Assembly (NCBI GenBank): GCA_964643325.1
Contig: CAZXSE010000006.1
Location: 5,160-69,159, forward strand
Reading direction: 5' to 3'
Origin: Fredricksoniimonas sp964643325
Lineage (GTDB): Bacteria; Omnitrophota; Gorgyraeia; Zapsychrales; Fredricksoniimonadaceae
DNA length: 64,000 nt
Numbering within the stretch: position 1 is the first letter of the stretch; each line of letters opens with the position of its first letter. The position numbers were made by a program, and so were the translations under genes. Shown piece after piece: positions 25,507 through 34,251 of this stretch. The notes under the pieces are model-generated. The model was given only the letters and a program-made list of their open reading frames with translations, had not been told where the DNA came from and searched no databases.

Positions 25507-27257
25507 TGGCATCCCTCAAAGACCGCGTCAAGGATATCCTGTTGCGCGATAAGGTCATTTCTCCCGAGGACCTCGAGCGCGCCCTTGCGGAGCAGTTGGC
25601 TTCCGGCGGGGACCTTTCCCGGATCCTCGTTCGCATGGGGCTTATCGACGAGGATCAGCTGGCGGTGCTGCTCAGCGAGGCGCTGCAGTTGCCCATCATC
25701 AATATCGCGCGGCTTAAGATCGACCCGGCCGTTGTCGCCGGGATCCCGCTCGACGTCCTGAAGAAATATCAGATCCTTCCCGTATCGCGCATCGGCGACA
25801 GCCTGGCGCTGGCCATGGCAGACCCGCTCAATATCCTGGTCATGGACAATATCAAGGCGCTGACCGGGCTTAATGTTTCGCCCGTGATCGGCCGGCTTAA
25901 GGACATCCAGGAGGCGATCGAACTTTACAGCGCGCCGAAATCCCACGATTCTTTCGAGAAGATCAAGCAGGACATCAAGGAGGCGGAGGACCTGGAGCTC
26001 GTCACGGACGGGCCCGAGAAGATGGATGCCGCCCAGATCGAGCATCTGACGCAGGAAGCGCCGATCATCCGCCTGACCACGACGATCATCCGTCAGGCCG
26101 TGACGGCAAAAGCCAGCGACGTGTTCATCGAGCCCCAGGAAAAATACCTGGGCATCCGCTATCGCGTTGACGGCCTCCTGCGGGAGATCGACCGCATGCC
26201 CAAAGCCCTGCATTTTTCGATCGTTTCGCGCCTGAAGGTCGTGGCCAATCTTGATATTTCCGAGCATCGCCTGCCGCAGGATGGACGGTTCAAGACCGTT
26301 CTCGACGGCGGGAAAGAGGTGGATTTCCGCGTCAGCGTCCTGCCGACCGCGCACGGCGAGAAGATCGTGCTCAGGGTCCTGGACAAGAACCTTGATCGGG
26401 TGGATGTCGAGAAGATCGGGTTCGAGGTCAAGCCCCTGGAAAAGGTCAAGGAGGCCTGCCTCAGGCCCCACGGCATGGTCCTGGTCTGCGGCCCGACGGG
26501 CAGCGGTAAGACCACCACGCTCTACGCGGTGCTCAAGTTCATTGATTCCGTGGGCAAGAATATTGTTACCGTCGAGGATCCTGTTGAATACCAGATGAAG
26601 GGCATGAACCAGGTCAATATCCGTTTCGAGGTGGGGCTGACGTTCACATCGACCCTGCGTTCGATCCTGCGCCAGGACCCGGATGTCATCATGATCGGCG
26701 AGATCCGTGATTCCGAAACACTGGAGACCGCGGTCAAGGCGGCGCTGACCGGGCATTTGGTCTTAAGCTCCCTGCACACCACGACGGCAGCGGGGTCCAT
26801 TGTCCGCATGGTCAATATGGGGATCGAGCCGTTCCTTTTGTGCTCCGCGGTCAATTGCGTCGTGGCCCAGCGGCTGCTGCGCCGGATCTGTCCGGCGTGT
26901 CAGGAGGAGATCGAGATCCCGCAGGTCCTTTACGACAAACTTCAGATCGGCAAGGTCCTTCCCAAGAAGGACCGGATCTTTTTCCGCGGCAAGGGGTGTG
27001 GCCATTGCCTTAATACCGGTTACAGCGGCCGGGTGGGCATCAACGAGGTCCTGCCGCTGACAAGCAGCATCAAGAAGCTCGTGCTGACCAAGGCCGGCGA
27101 GATCGCGATCAAGGCGCAGGCCCGGCGCGAGGGCATGATGACCATGCGCGAGGATGCGTTGATCAAGGCGGCCAAAGGCTTGACGACGCTGGAAGAGGTG
27201 GTACGCGTGACCGCACAGGACGAGAATGCGTCGCGCGAGAAAGACCCCGGGGCTTAA
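25506..27257 (+). CDS. pilB: Type IV pilus extension ATPase, PilB/GspE family (copy 1)
   Basis: A 583-residue secretion ATPase: N-terminal GspE-N domain (about 1-145), a middle region with SDVFIEPQ and RYRVDG, then Walker A GPTGSGKTTT (about 331-340), the Asp box, Walker B IGEIRDSETLE, and His box LHTTTAAG. A zinc-binding pair CPAC and CGHC is near residues 461 and 500. Powers pilus assembly from the cytoplasm. The start at ATG 25506 overlaps the preceding stop by one base. A second, divergent ATPase follows, so this pilus locus has two motors of the same family and no obvious PilT. Confidence 0.93.
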   Translation: MASLKDRVKDILLRDKVISPEDLERALAEQLASGGDLSRILVRMGLIDEDQLAVLLSEALQLPIINIARLKIDPAVVAGIPLDVLKKYQILPVSRIGDSLALAMADPLNILVMDNIKALTGLNVSPVIGRLKDIQEAIELYSAPKSHDSFEKIKQDIKEAEDLELVTDGPEKMDAAQIEHLTQEAPIIRLTTTIIRQAVTAKASDVFIEPQEKYLGIRYRVDGLLREIDRMPKALHFSIVSRLKVVANLDISEHRLPQDGRFKTVLDGGKEVDFRVSVLPTAHGEKIVLRVLDKNLDRVDVEKIGFEVKPLEKVKEACLRPHGMVLVCGPTGSGKTTTLYAVLKFIDSVGKNIVTVEDPVEYQMKGMNQVNIRFEVGLTFTSTLRSILRQDPDVIMIGEIRDSETLETAVKAALTGHLVLSSLHTTTAAGSIVRMVNMGIEPFLLCSAVNCVVAQRLLRRICPACQEEIEIPQVLYDKLQIGKVLPKKDRIFFRGKGCGHCLNTGYSGRVGINEVLPLTSSIKKLVLTKAGEIAIKAQARREGMMTMREDALIKAAKGLTTLEEVVRVTAQDENASREKDPGA

Positions 27258-27261
27258 TACC

Positions 27262-28965
27262 ATGCAGAGCGTTCGTGAAAGGATATTTGCGGCATTGCTC
27301 CAGAGGCCTGAGGTTACCCAGGCCGCTCTGGACGAGGCCATGGCCCTGCACCGCGAGGAAGGCGTTCCCGTCGGCGAAGCGCTGATGCGCAAGGCCCTCA
27401 TCCAGGAAAAGGATTTCTTGCAACTTTTGGTCAGGGAGCTTCACATCCCGTCACTTGACCTGAGGCGTTTCAAGATCGATGAAAAGCTTAAGGACCTGGT
27501 GCCTGAGCGCGTCGCACGGCAGTATCAGTTCGTGCCCGTGTCAGCCCTGGGCGAGAGCCTGACCGTGGCCTTTGCCGATCCGTTCAATATTTTTGCCATC
27601 GACGATCTTACCGGGCTGACCGGCAAGAGGATCGAGGCGGTCATGGGGGCTGCGTCCCAGATCCGCGAGGCGATCGACAATCTTTACCGGGCGGATGCCC
27701 AGACTACGGTCGCTGAAGTGAGCAAGAACATGGATGTCGGCGATTTTGAGATCATCAGTGACAATGCCAGGGATGAAAGCGCCGACGTGGACATTAGCGA
27801 GCAGGCGCCCATCATCCGCATGGTGAATCTGGTCATCAAGGAGGCCTTGCGCCAGCGGGCCTCGGACATTCACATGGAGCCGAGTGAGGGCGACATGCGG
27901 GTGCGTTACCGCATTGACGGCGTCCTGCAGGATGTGCTTGATATCCCGCGCGAGAACCAGGGCGCGGTCGTGGTGCGCCTGAAGATCATGGCCCGCATGG
28001 ATATCACCGTGACGCAAACACCGCAGGACGGGCGCTTTAAGATGCGCGTGCCGGGCAAGGAGGTCGATTTCCGCGTGTCGATCCTGCCGACATGTTACGG
28101 CTCCAAGATCGTCATGCGCGTGCTCGACAAGGCCAGTCTTTCCGTGGGCCTCGAACATCTCGGTTTTTCGCCGCGGGCGGTCGGGATCCTCAACGAGTAC
28201 ATGCTCAAGCCCTACGGCATGATCCTGGTGACCGGGCCTACCGGCAGCGGCAAGTCAACGACCTTGTATTCCATGATCAGCAAGCTTAATACAGTTGACA
28301 AGAACATCATCACGGTCGAGGATCCCGTGGAATACCTTGTCGAAGGGCTTACGCAGATCGAAGTGCGCGCGGATATCGGGTTGACGTTCGCGGCGGGGCT
28401 GCGCTCCATCCTGCGCCAGAGCCCGGATATTGTGATGGTCGGTGAGATCCGTGACAATGAGACGGCCGACATCGCGATCAAAGCGTCCTTGACCGGGCAA
28501 CTGGTATTCTCGACTTTGCACACGAATGACGCGGCAGGGGCCCTGACGCGCCTTGTTGATATGGACGTGGAGCCTTTTCTGGTGGCATCAAGCTTGTTGT
28601 TGGTATGCGCGCAGCGGCTGGTGCGCAAAACGTGCCCGCATTGCAAGCAAGAGATCGAGGTCCCGAAGGAGGCGCTCAAGCGCCTCGACGGACATCTTGA
28701 CCTGAAGATGAAATTCTATGAAGGTAAGGGGTGCGATCGCTGCCGCGGTACGGGTTATCTGGGGCGTTTCGGCCTGACCGAATTATTGGTCGTGGACGAT
28801 CGCGTCCGGGAAATGCTTTTGGAGGGGCGTTCGTCCGACGAGATCAAGCGTTACGTGCGGGATGAGCAGGGCATGCGCACCCTTTGGGACGATGCCATGG
28901 AGCGCCTGGCACAGGGGCAAACGACCGTGGCCGAGATCCTGCGTGTGGCCGCGGCGGAAGAATAA
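27262..28965 (+). CDS. Type IV pilus/secretion ATPase, PilB/GspE family (copy 2)
   Basis: A 567-residue paralogue of the preceding ATPase with its own GspE-N domain, the ASDIHMEP and RYRIDG strand region, Walker A GPTGSGKSTT (about 324-333), Walker B VGEIRDNETAD, LHTNDAAG and a zinc motif CPHC plus CDRCRGTGY. It diverges from copy 1 through much of the N-terminal half, so this is not a recent duplication. ATG 27262 was chosen because the earlier ATG 27226 would overlap the previous coding end by 32 bases and adds no conserved residues. It may be a second extension motor or have a distinct substrate. Confidence 0.9.
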   Translation: MQSVRERIFAALLQRPEVTQAALDEAMALHREEGVPVGEALMRKALIQEKDFLQLLVRELHIPSLDLRRFKIDEKLKDLVPERVARQYQFVPVSALGESLTVAFADPFNIFAIDDLTGLTGKRIEAVMGAASQIREAIDNLYRADAQTTVAEVSKNMDVGDFEIISDNARDESADVDISEQAPIIRMVNLVIKEALRQRASDIHMEPSEGDMRVRYRIDGVLQDVLDIPRENQGAVVVRLKIMARMDITVTQTPQDGRFKMRVPGKEVDFRVSILPTCYGSKIVMRVLDKASLSVGLEHLGFSPRAVGILNEYMLKPYGMILVTGPTGSGKSTTLYSMISKLNTVDKNIITVEDPVEYLVEGLTQIEVRADIGLTFAAGLRSILRQSPDIVMVGEIRDNETADIAIKASLTGQLVFSTLHTNDAAGALTRLVDMDVEPFLVASSLLLVCAQRLVRKTCPHCKQEIEVPKEALKRLDGHLDLKMKFYEGKGCDRCRGTGYLGRFGLTELLVVDDRVREMLLEGRSSDEIKRYVRDEQGMRTLWDDAMERLAQGQTTVAEILRVAAAEE

Positions 28966-28979
28966 TAATCATTTTTTGA

Positions 28980-29009
28980 TTGTTCATGGAGCGGGCGCTC
29001 TCATATAAT
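28980..29009 (+). promoter_or_regulatory. Candidate promoter before the second GspE-N protein
   Basis: Consensus TATAAT at 29004-29009 with a weaker TTGTTC at 28980-28985 and an 18-base spacer, in a 67-base intergenic region upstream of ATG 29033. Confidence 0.4.
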
Positions 29010-29032
29010 AAAAAGTGTTATCGGGAGGCGGC

Positions 29033-29488
29033 ATGAAGAAGGGGCGGCACGAGCGTCGTTTGATCGGGGAGATCCTGCTCGAGCGGGGGCTGATCAGAGA
29101 GTCCCAGCTCAAGGAGGCCCTGGCCCTGCAAAAGTCTGCGGGCGGACCGGCGTTCCTCGGCGAGGTCCTGGTCGGCCTGGGCTATGTCAGCGAGACCGAC
29201 GTGGTGACCGCGTTGGTCGTGCAGTGCAATCTGCCGTATATCGCGGTCATGAAACATGAGATCGACCCGGGGGTCGTTTGCCTTGTTCCGGCGGATGTGG
29301 CGCGCCGCAACCGGCTGGTGCCCCTGGAGCGGATCGGCAACATCCTGAGCGTTGTCATGCAGAACCCCCTTGATGATGCCACGCGCCACGAGATCGAGCA
29401 ATTGACGGGCTGCCGCATTGCGGTGTTCATCGCGACCCGTTCGGAAATAGAACAGGCGCTCGCGCGCCTTTATCCGGAGAAAGCCTAG
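29033..29488 (+). CDS. Stand-alone GspE/MshE N-terminal domain protein (second)
   Basis: A 151-residue protein again made only of the ATPase N-terminal domain: GEILLERGLI, FLGEVLVGLGYVSETDV, EIDPGVV and the MQNPLDD segment that parallels AMADPLN in the full ATPases. Similar in layout to the protein at 25057 but clearly diverged from it. GGGAGG sits six bases before ATG 29033. The stop overlaps the pilC GTG start, so it is made with PilC. It may modulate the ATPases, for example by binding c-di-GMP, which is inferred from the MshE family. Confidence 0.85.
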   Translation: MKKGRHERRLIGEILLERGLIRESQLKEALALQKSAGGPAFLGEVLVGLGYVSETDVVTALVVQCNLPYIAVMKHEIDPGVVCLVPADVARRNRLVPLERIGNILSVVMQNPLDDATRHEIEQLTGCRIAVFIATRSEIEQALARLYPEKA

Positions 29489-30702
29489 TGCCCACATTCC
29501 GTTATGCCGCCAAGGACCAGGATTCCCGTGATGTGACGGGCAAGATCGAGGCCAGCGATATCAACATGGTCATCGAGGAGCTGCGCAAGAGGCGGCTTGT
29601 CATTATTTCCGTCGATGAAGAAAAGAAGTCAGCGCTCTTTTCCGTGTCGCGCGGGGAGCGGGGCGGGGCGATCAAGTCCGAGGACATCATCCTGTTCGCC
29701 CGCCAGATGGCCACCATGGTGGACGCCGGGATCCCGATCATGCAGACCATGGAGGCCCTTCAGGACCAGGCTTCCAGCGGGTCGCTCAAGAAGGTGCTTG
29801 GCCAGGTGCATGATGATATCCGCCTGGGCGTAAGTCTTTCCGCGGCCTTCGCAAAACACCCGAAGGTCTTCGACAATCTTTTTGTGAACATGATCAAGGT
29901 CGGTGAGAGCGGCGGCGTGCTGACAACGGTCCTCGAGCGCCTTTCCACTTATATGGAAAAGACCGAGAAGCTCAAGCAGAAGGTCGGGTCCGCCCTGGTC
30001 TATCCGATCGTCATTGTTTCCATGGCGTTCATCATCACGACGGTCCTGATCATCAAGGTTGTTCCGGCGTTCAAGGAGATCTATTCGTCGCTGGGCAAGG
30101 ACCTGCCGCCCATGACGCAGGCGCTGTTGAATTTCAGCGATGCCATGCAGCATCAGTTCTTTCTTTGGGTTGGTGTGGTGTTCTGCGTTGCGATGGCTTT
30201 GGTCTGGTACAAGAAGACCGACCTCGGCGCCTATCAGATCGACGCCTGGAAATTGAAGATGCCGATCTTCGGCCCCTTGATCTGCAAGGTCGCGGTCAGC
30301 CGCTTTTGCCGTACGCTTTCGGTCCTGGTCCAGAGCGGCGTCCCGATCCTCGACGGGCTTGATATTGTCCGCAAGACCATCGGCAATCGCGTCCTTGAAA
30401 AGGTTGTTGAAGGCGTTATCCAGAGCGTTCAGGAGGGCGAGAGCATTGCCGCCCCGCTGTCGCGCAGCCCGGTGTTCCCGGTCATGGTCACCAAGATGGT
30501 CGCCATCGGCGAGCAGGCCGGCCAGCTTGACAAGATGCTGGTGAAGGTCGCTGAGTTCTTTGATGAACAGGTGGATGCGGCGGTCAACGGATTGACCAGC
30601 ATGATCGAGCCCGTGATCATCGGCTTCCTGGGCATTGTCGTTGGTTTTATTGTCATAGCGCTCTTTCTGCCGATCCTTAACATGACGCAGGCGCTCCAAT
30701 AG
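29488..30702 (+). CDS. pilC: Type IV pilus inner-membrane platform protein PilC/GspF
   Basis: A 404-residue protein with two T2SSF domains (about 70-190 and 275-395), each holding a typical segment (FARQMATMVDAGIPI and FCRTLSVLVQSGVPI), and three transmembrane helices (near 170, 222 and 380). The start is GTG 29488, sharing its first base with the preceding stop; the MPTFRYAAKD opening is standard for PilC. The platform protein couples ATPases to pilin insertion. Confidence 0.93.
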   Translation: MPTFRYAAKDQDSRDVTGKIEASDINMVIEELRKRRLVIISVDEEKKSALFSVSRGERGGAIKSEDIILFARQMATMVDAGIPIMQTMEALQDQASSGSLKKVLGQVHDDIRLGVSLSAAFAKHPKVFDNLFVNMIKVGESGGVLTTVLERLSTYMEKTEKLKQKVGSALVYPIVIVSMAFIITTVLIIKVVPAFKEIYSSLGKDLPPMTQALLNFSDAMQHQFFLWVGVVFCVAMALVWYKKTDLGAYQIDAWKLKMPIFGPLICKVAVSRFCRTLSVLVQSGVPILDGLDIVRKTIGNRVLEKVVEGVIQSVQEGESIAAPLSRSPVFPVMVTKMVAIGEQAGQLDKMLVKVAEFFDEQVDAAVNGLTSMIEPVIIGFLGIVVGFIVIALFLPILNMTQALQ

Positions 30703-30712
30703 AGGGGGATGT

Positions 30713-31732
30713 ATGAAGATGATGCTACGGATCGTTCTGGTATGGGCCCTGATTGCGCTGCCGGCGTTTGCCGGTGAGCAGCCGTTGGGGACATTTGACG
30801 CGACGCTCGCGACATTGCGCGCGAGCGTGGCAGGCCTGGTTAAGGCGAATCAGGACCTGAACGAGCACAACAGGCAGATGCGCGAGCGTATCAAGGCCCT
30901 CGAAGGGGATGTGCGCGCGCTTGAGGCGGAAGCAGGCCGCCTTGAGGTCAAGAAGACGGCCCAGGAAAAGAAGGCCCGTCAGCATGAGGATGATGCGGCG
31001 CCGTTCAAGGCCAAACTCGCCCAGGCTGATGCCGCGCTCGGGAAGGTCGTTGGCGAAAAAGCCATGATCGAGGAAAGGATCAGAGCTGTTGAGGAACAGG
31101 ACCAGGCCTTGCAGCAGAAGGCCGCCCAACTGAATGCCGATATCACGGCGCTGGATACGGGCGCAGCCGGCGGAGAATTGGGACAGGATATTGCGCGGAC
31201 CCGGGCCGAGCGCGATCAACTGGCGCGCCAGCTTGATGATGTTCTTAAGGCCCTTCAGGAACAGAAGAATGCGTGGCAGGAGATGAACACGCTCGTCAGC
31301 GCGGGGCCGCAGCAGCTTGATGTGCTCAAGGCGCAAGAGGATGCTTTCGAGAAGGACATTCCCCAGGCCGAAGCAGAGCTGGCGTCGGCCAATGCCCGGC
31401 TTGTCGAGGCCAAGGCCGCGCTTGAACAGCTGGCGTCCGGGGATCACAGTGATGTCCGGATTGCCCGGCTCGAGAGCGAGGTCAAGGAATTGGTCGAGCG
31501 CAACCGTAAGCTTGCCGCGGATATGAGCGTTGCCCAGAAATCCCGGGACGAGAGGCTTAAGCGTATCGCGCAGGAGAACGCGGCGCTTCTTCAGAAATAT
31601 GAGGCCCGAAAAACAGAACTTTCACGCCGTAACAGCGAATTGCGCGATGAACTTGATCAGCTCCGCAAGCAGATGGTGGCGCTGGACAAGAAGAAAGTCG
31701 TGATCGAGCAGGGGCTTTATACCCAGCCCTGA
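30713..31732 (+). CDS. Secreted coiled-coil protein
   Basis: A 339-residue protein with a signal peptide (cleavage near PAFAG, about residue 20) followed by nearly continuous predicted coiled coil, dense in Ala, Glu, Lys and Gln heptads with short breaks near residues 155 and 245. No catalytic motif or membrane segment after the signal. Lying between pilC and the pilin gene, it could be a periplasmic structural or spacer protein of the pilus machine, but that is position-based only. GAGGGGG precedes ATG 30713. Confidence 0.78.
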   Translation: MKMMLRIVLVWALIALPAFAGEQPLGTFDATLATLRASVAGLVKANQDLNEHNRQMRERIKALEGDVRALEAEAGRLEVKKTAQEKKARQHEDDAAPFKAKLAQADAALGKVVGEKAMIEERIRAVEEQDQALQQKAAQLNADITALDTGAAGGELGQDIARTRAERDQLARQLDDVLKALQEQKNAWQEMNTLVSAGPQQLDVLKAQEDAFEKDIPQAEAELASANARLVEAKAALEQLASGDHSDVRIARLESEVKELVERNRKLAADMSVAQKSRDERLKRIAQENAALLQKYEARKTELSRRNSELRDELDQLRKQMVALDKKKVVIEQGLYTQP

Positions 31733-31735
31733 TGA

Positions 31736-31765
31736 TTGACACAGGGTGTTGTTCGGTGGTATAGT
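31736..31765 (+). promoter_or_regulatory. Promoter of the pilin gene
   Basis: TTGACA (31736-31741), 18-base spacer, TATAGT (31760-31765), close to consensus. It would give an untranslated leader of about 255 bases before ATG 32029. A second candidate lies inside this leader: TTGGCT (31805-31810), 16-base spacer, TACAAT (31827-31832). Confidence 0.65.
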
Positions 31766-32028
31766 TGCATTGGAACATTGTTCTTTGATCGCGCCCGGAT
31801 GTTGTTGGCTGAGGCTATAAATATCATACAATACGCTGGCTTTTGCCTCGCACCGTGCGGAACATGTTCGGAAAGGAGGTCATGGCAGCGTTGTTGTTAA
31901 TGGATGATGCCGTTACGCGGGGACAGGGATAGGGATCTGTTATCATATCTTTCCTTCAAGTGCCTCCTTACGGACGGATCATCCGCCTGCGCGCATATAT
32001 GTGTGCGCGCACAATCAGAGGAGGAGTT
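31766..32028 (+). promoter_or_regulatory. Structured 5' leader of the pilin gene
   Basis: This 263-base non-coding leader contains several signals. A strong ribosome-binding-like AAAGGAGGTC (near 31873-31882) opens onto a 22-codon frame from ATG 31864 to a TAG before 31933. CCTCCT at 31963-31968 can pair with AGGAGG at 32019-32024, the ribosome-binding site of the pilin gene. Between them is the palindrome TGCGCGCA-8-TGCGCGCA (31988-32011). The pieces suggest SD sequestration and translational control, which is inferred. Confidence 0.5.
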
Positions 32029-32421
32029 ATGAGAAAGAGCAAAGGTTTTACGCTTGTTGAGATCATGATCGTGGTCGCTATCATCGCGCTTCTCGCAGCT
32101 ATCGCCATCCCGAACCTGTTAAGGGCCAAGATCTCGGCGAATGACGCGCTCGCCAAGGGCAGATTGCGCACCCTTTCCACGGCTTCGGAAACGTATGCCA
32201 CCACCAACAACGGTAACTATCCGGCCAACCTCGCTGCGCTGACGGGCGCAACACCTCCGTTCGTGACGGACAACCATCTTTGCGATGGCGTTGCCGTTGC
32301 CGGGTTCACGTATGGTTGCACCTTTGGCGCTGGCGGGTATACCTTCACGGCCACGCCGGTCACGGTCGGGACATCAGGTACGGCTGTTTTCACGATCACG
32401 ACAGGTGGTGTTCTTCAGTAA
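32029..32421 (+). CDS. pilA: Type IV pilin (major pilin candidate)
   Basis: A 130-residue prepilin. The short basic leader MRKSKG ends in the prepilin peptidase site before FTLVEIMIVV, with glutamate at mature position 5, and a long hydrophobic helix ending near AIAIPNLL. The globular part has an NNGNYPANLAAL segment (typical of GspG/PilA-type folds) and two cysteines (about residues 83 and 97) that may form a disulfide loop. GAGGAGG lies five bases before ATG 32029. Its own promoter, leader and strong terminator suggest high, separately controlled expression, fitting the major pilin. Confidence 0.92.
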   Translation: MRKSKGFTLVEIMIVVAIIALLAAIAIPNLLRAKISANDALAKGRLRTLSTASETYATTNNGNYPANLAALTGATPPFVTDNHLCDGVAVAGFTYGCTFGAGGYTFTATPVTVGTSGTAVFTITTGGVLQ

Positions 32422-32451
32422 CTTCTGGATGAATATCTGCGGTTGTTTGAT

Positions 32452-32482
32452 GAAGGGGGCCTTTTGGCCCCCTTCGTATTTA
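32452..32482 (+). terminator. Intrinsic terminator after the pilin gene
   Basis: Perfect 10-bp stem GAAGGGGGCC / GGCCCCCTTC (32452-32461 and 32466-32475) with a TTTT loop and a T-rich tail GTATTTATT. Confidence 0.87.
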
Positions 32483-32549
32483 TTCAAGAAAATCATTTTT
32501 TCCCGCCGTTTCTTTGTTATATTAATCATGTTGAATATCATTCTTATTT

Positions 32550-33641
32550 ATGCACCCACTACTTGAAGCATATTTTAAATTCATTAAAAGAACGGTCCTT
32601 TCCAGGCCCGAGGACACGGTCATTGGCCTGGATATCGGGGCATCGGCCTGTCGCGCGCTTGAATTGCGCCGGAAACAGGACGGCTTCGAGGTCGTTTCCC
32701 GCTGCGTGCAGTCCATGGACGGCATGGATGAACGTACCGCCTTGGCCCAGGCCATTGCCAAGCTTGGCCCGTCGGCGCGCACCAGCCCTGTCATTGTTGC
32801 TGTCAGCGGTAAAGGCACCCTGATCCGTCATATTGATATGCCGCGCATGAGCAGCGCGGACCTGAACAAGGCGTTCGCGATGGAGGCGGACAAGTATTTT
32901 CCGTTCCCCAGGGACACCGTTTATATCGATTGCTTTATCCTTGATCCCAAAGGCAAGGACAAGAAGATGCCGGTCCTGATCGCGGCGGTCAAGCGCGATA
33001 TTGTGGACGCGCGCTGCAAGCTTTTGAAAGATTGCGGTATTGAACCCGCGGCGCTTACGCTGTCCTCGGTCGCGCTGGCCAATGCGTTCACGGCTTTTCC
33101 TCCGTCCACATGCGCGATCACCGAGCTCGGCGGCAAGGCCGTGGCGGTCATTGATGTGGGCGAACTTTCGACCAACCTGATGATCATTGCCGACGGGATG
33201 CCGCGGTTCACGCGCGATATCTTTATCGGCACCATGGACGCGGCGCGCCGCCTGGCGAACATGACGGGCTTGTCCGTGGGCGATGCGCGGGCCTTGTGCC
33301 TGAAAGGCGTTGCGGCTGACGGTAATGCCGCTCACGCGGCCGCCCTCAAGGGAAGCATGGAGGCCGTGCTGACAAGCATTGTTGCCGAGATCCGGCTTTC
33401 CTTTGATTATTTCACGACAGAAAAGAACATGCCCATCTCCCGCGTCTGCCTGACCGGAGAGGGCGCGTGCGTTCCCGGAGCTGAGGCTGTGTTCGCCCAG
33501 CATATTGATATCCCTCTGGTCGCATGGGACCCGCTGGCCGGGATCCCTGTGGCCAAGACCACCAACGGCCCTTCCGCCGCGGGGGATATGACGGCCGAGG
33601 ATCGCCGCATGGTGGTGGCTTTAGGGCTCGCGCTTTTGTAA
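32550..33641 (+). CDS. pilM: Type IV pilus assembly ATPase-fold protein PilM
   Basis: A 363-residue actin-like protein. VIGLDIGASACRALEL (about 25-40) is the phosphate 1 loop; AVAVIDVGELSTNLMII (about 197-213) is phosphate 2, and CLTGEGACVPG (about 297-307) the adenosine loop. PilM is a cytoplasmic protein bound to PilN's N-terminus. No ribosome-binding site precedes ATG 32550, and the 68-base region upstream is AT-rich, so the message could be leaderless or start nearby. It begins the pilMNOPQ cluster. Confidence 0.92.
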   Translation: MHPLLEAYFKFIKRTVLSRPEDTVIGLDIGASACRALELRRKQDGFEVVSRCVQSMDGMDERTALAQAIAKLGPSARTSPVIVAVSGKGTLIRHIDMPRMSSADLNKAFAMEADKYFPFPRDTVYIDCFILDPKGKDKKMPVLIAAVKRDIVDARCKLLKDCGIEPAALTLSSVALANAFTAFPPSTCAITELGGKAVAVIDVGELSTNLMIIADGMPRFTRDIFIGTMDAARRLANMTGLSVGDARALCLKGVAADGNAAHAAALKGSMEAVLTSIVAEIRLSFDYFTTEKNMPISRVCLTGEGACVPGAEAVFAQHIDIPLVAWDPLAGIPVAKTTNGPSAAGDMTAEDRRMVVALGLALL

Positions 33642-33663
33642 TGAACGGTTGATGGAAAGAAAT

Positions 33664-34251
33664 ATGCAGATCAAGCTTAATTTCATACCCCAGCAGTCGC
33701 GCCGCCAGCAGACGGACCTTGTCGGTGAGGAGATCTGCGGTATGCCCGGCGAGATCGTCATCGGATGCGGGGCGGCCCTGATCGGTCTTTTGCTGGTCAT
33801 CCATGTTCTTCTGGCCGGTGTTACGGTCTGGAAGTTCGCGGCGCAGAAGGTCCTTCAGGTCCGTTGGAGCGCCATGGCCGAGGACAAAAAGATCTTTGAC
33901 GGCATATCGACCGAGCTGAACGCGATCCAGGCGAAGATGGCGGTATTGCGGCCTATCACATCATTGCAGGAATTGCGCTGGTCGCGGTTGCTGAACGATC
34001 TTTCCGACAGTGTTCCCAAGGGCGTGTGGCTGCGCAGTATTGTTTTTGAAAAAGGCGTGTTGACCGTCAGCGGCAGCGCCGTCTCCAAGATCAATAACGA
34101 GATGGCCGAGGCCGGGAACTTTGTGGCCGCGATCCGGGACAAGGATATGGTCAAGGCCCATTTCACGGGGCTTGATATCGATTCGATCCAGCGCCGGGAA
34201 AATGTCGCGGTTTCCGTGGCCGACTTTGTATTGAAGGCAAAACAGAAATGA
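33664..34251 (+). CDS. pilN: Type IV pilus inner-membrane protein PilN
   Basis: A 195-residue bitopic protein beginning MQIKLNFIPQQ, the PilN N-terminal motif (usually I-NLLP) that docks to PilM. A transmembrane helix lies about residues 38-60, then a periplasmic coiled coil and small alpha/beta domain. The start is uncertain: ATG 33664 is favoured for placing the motif at the terminus and for GGAAAG upstream; ATG 33652 would add four residues. Confidence 0.88.
   Translation: MQIKLNFIPQQSRRQQTDLVGEEICGMPGEIVIGCGAALIGLLLVIHVLLAGVTVWKFAAQKVLQVRWSAMAEDKKIFDGISTELNAIQAKMAVLRPITSLQELRWSRLLNDLSDSVPKGVWLRSIVFEKGVLTVSGSAVSKINNEMAEAGNFVAAIRDKDMVKAHFTGLDIDSIQRRENVAVSVADFVLKAKQK

Noticed and set aside
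27226..27261. Earlier start for the second PilB-type ATPase
   Set aside because: Would overlap the preceding coding end by 32 bases and adds Arg-rich residues not seen in the family.
31864..31932. 22-codon frame with an SD-like site in the pilin leader as a gene
   Set aside because: The SD lies inside the frame and too close to the next ATG; kept only as part of the leader, not as a coding gene.
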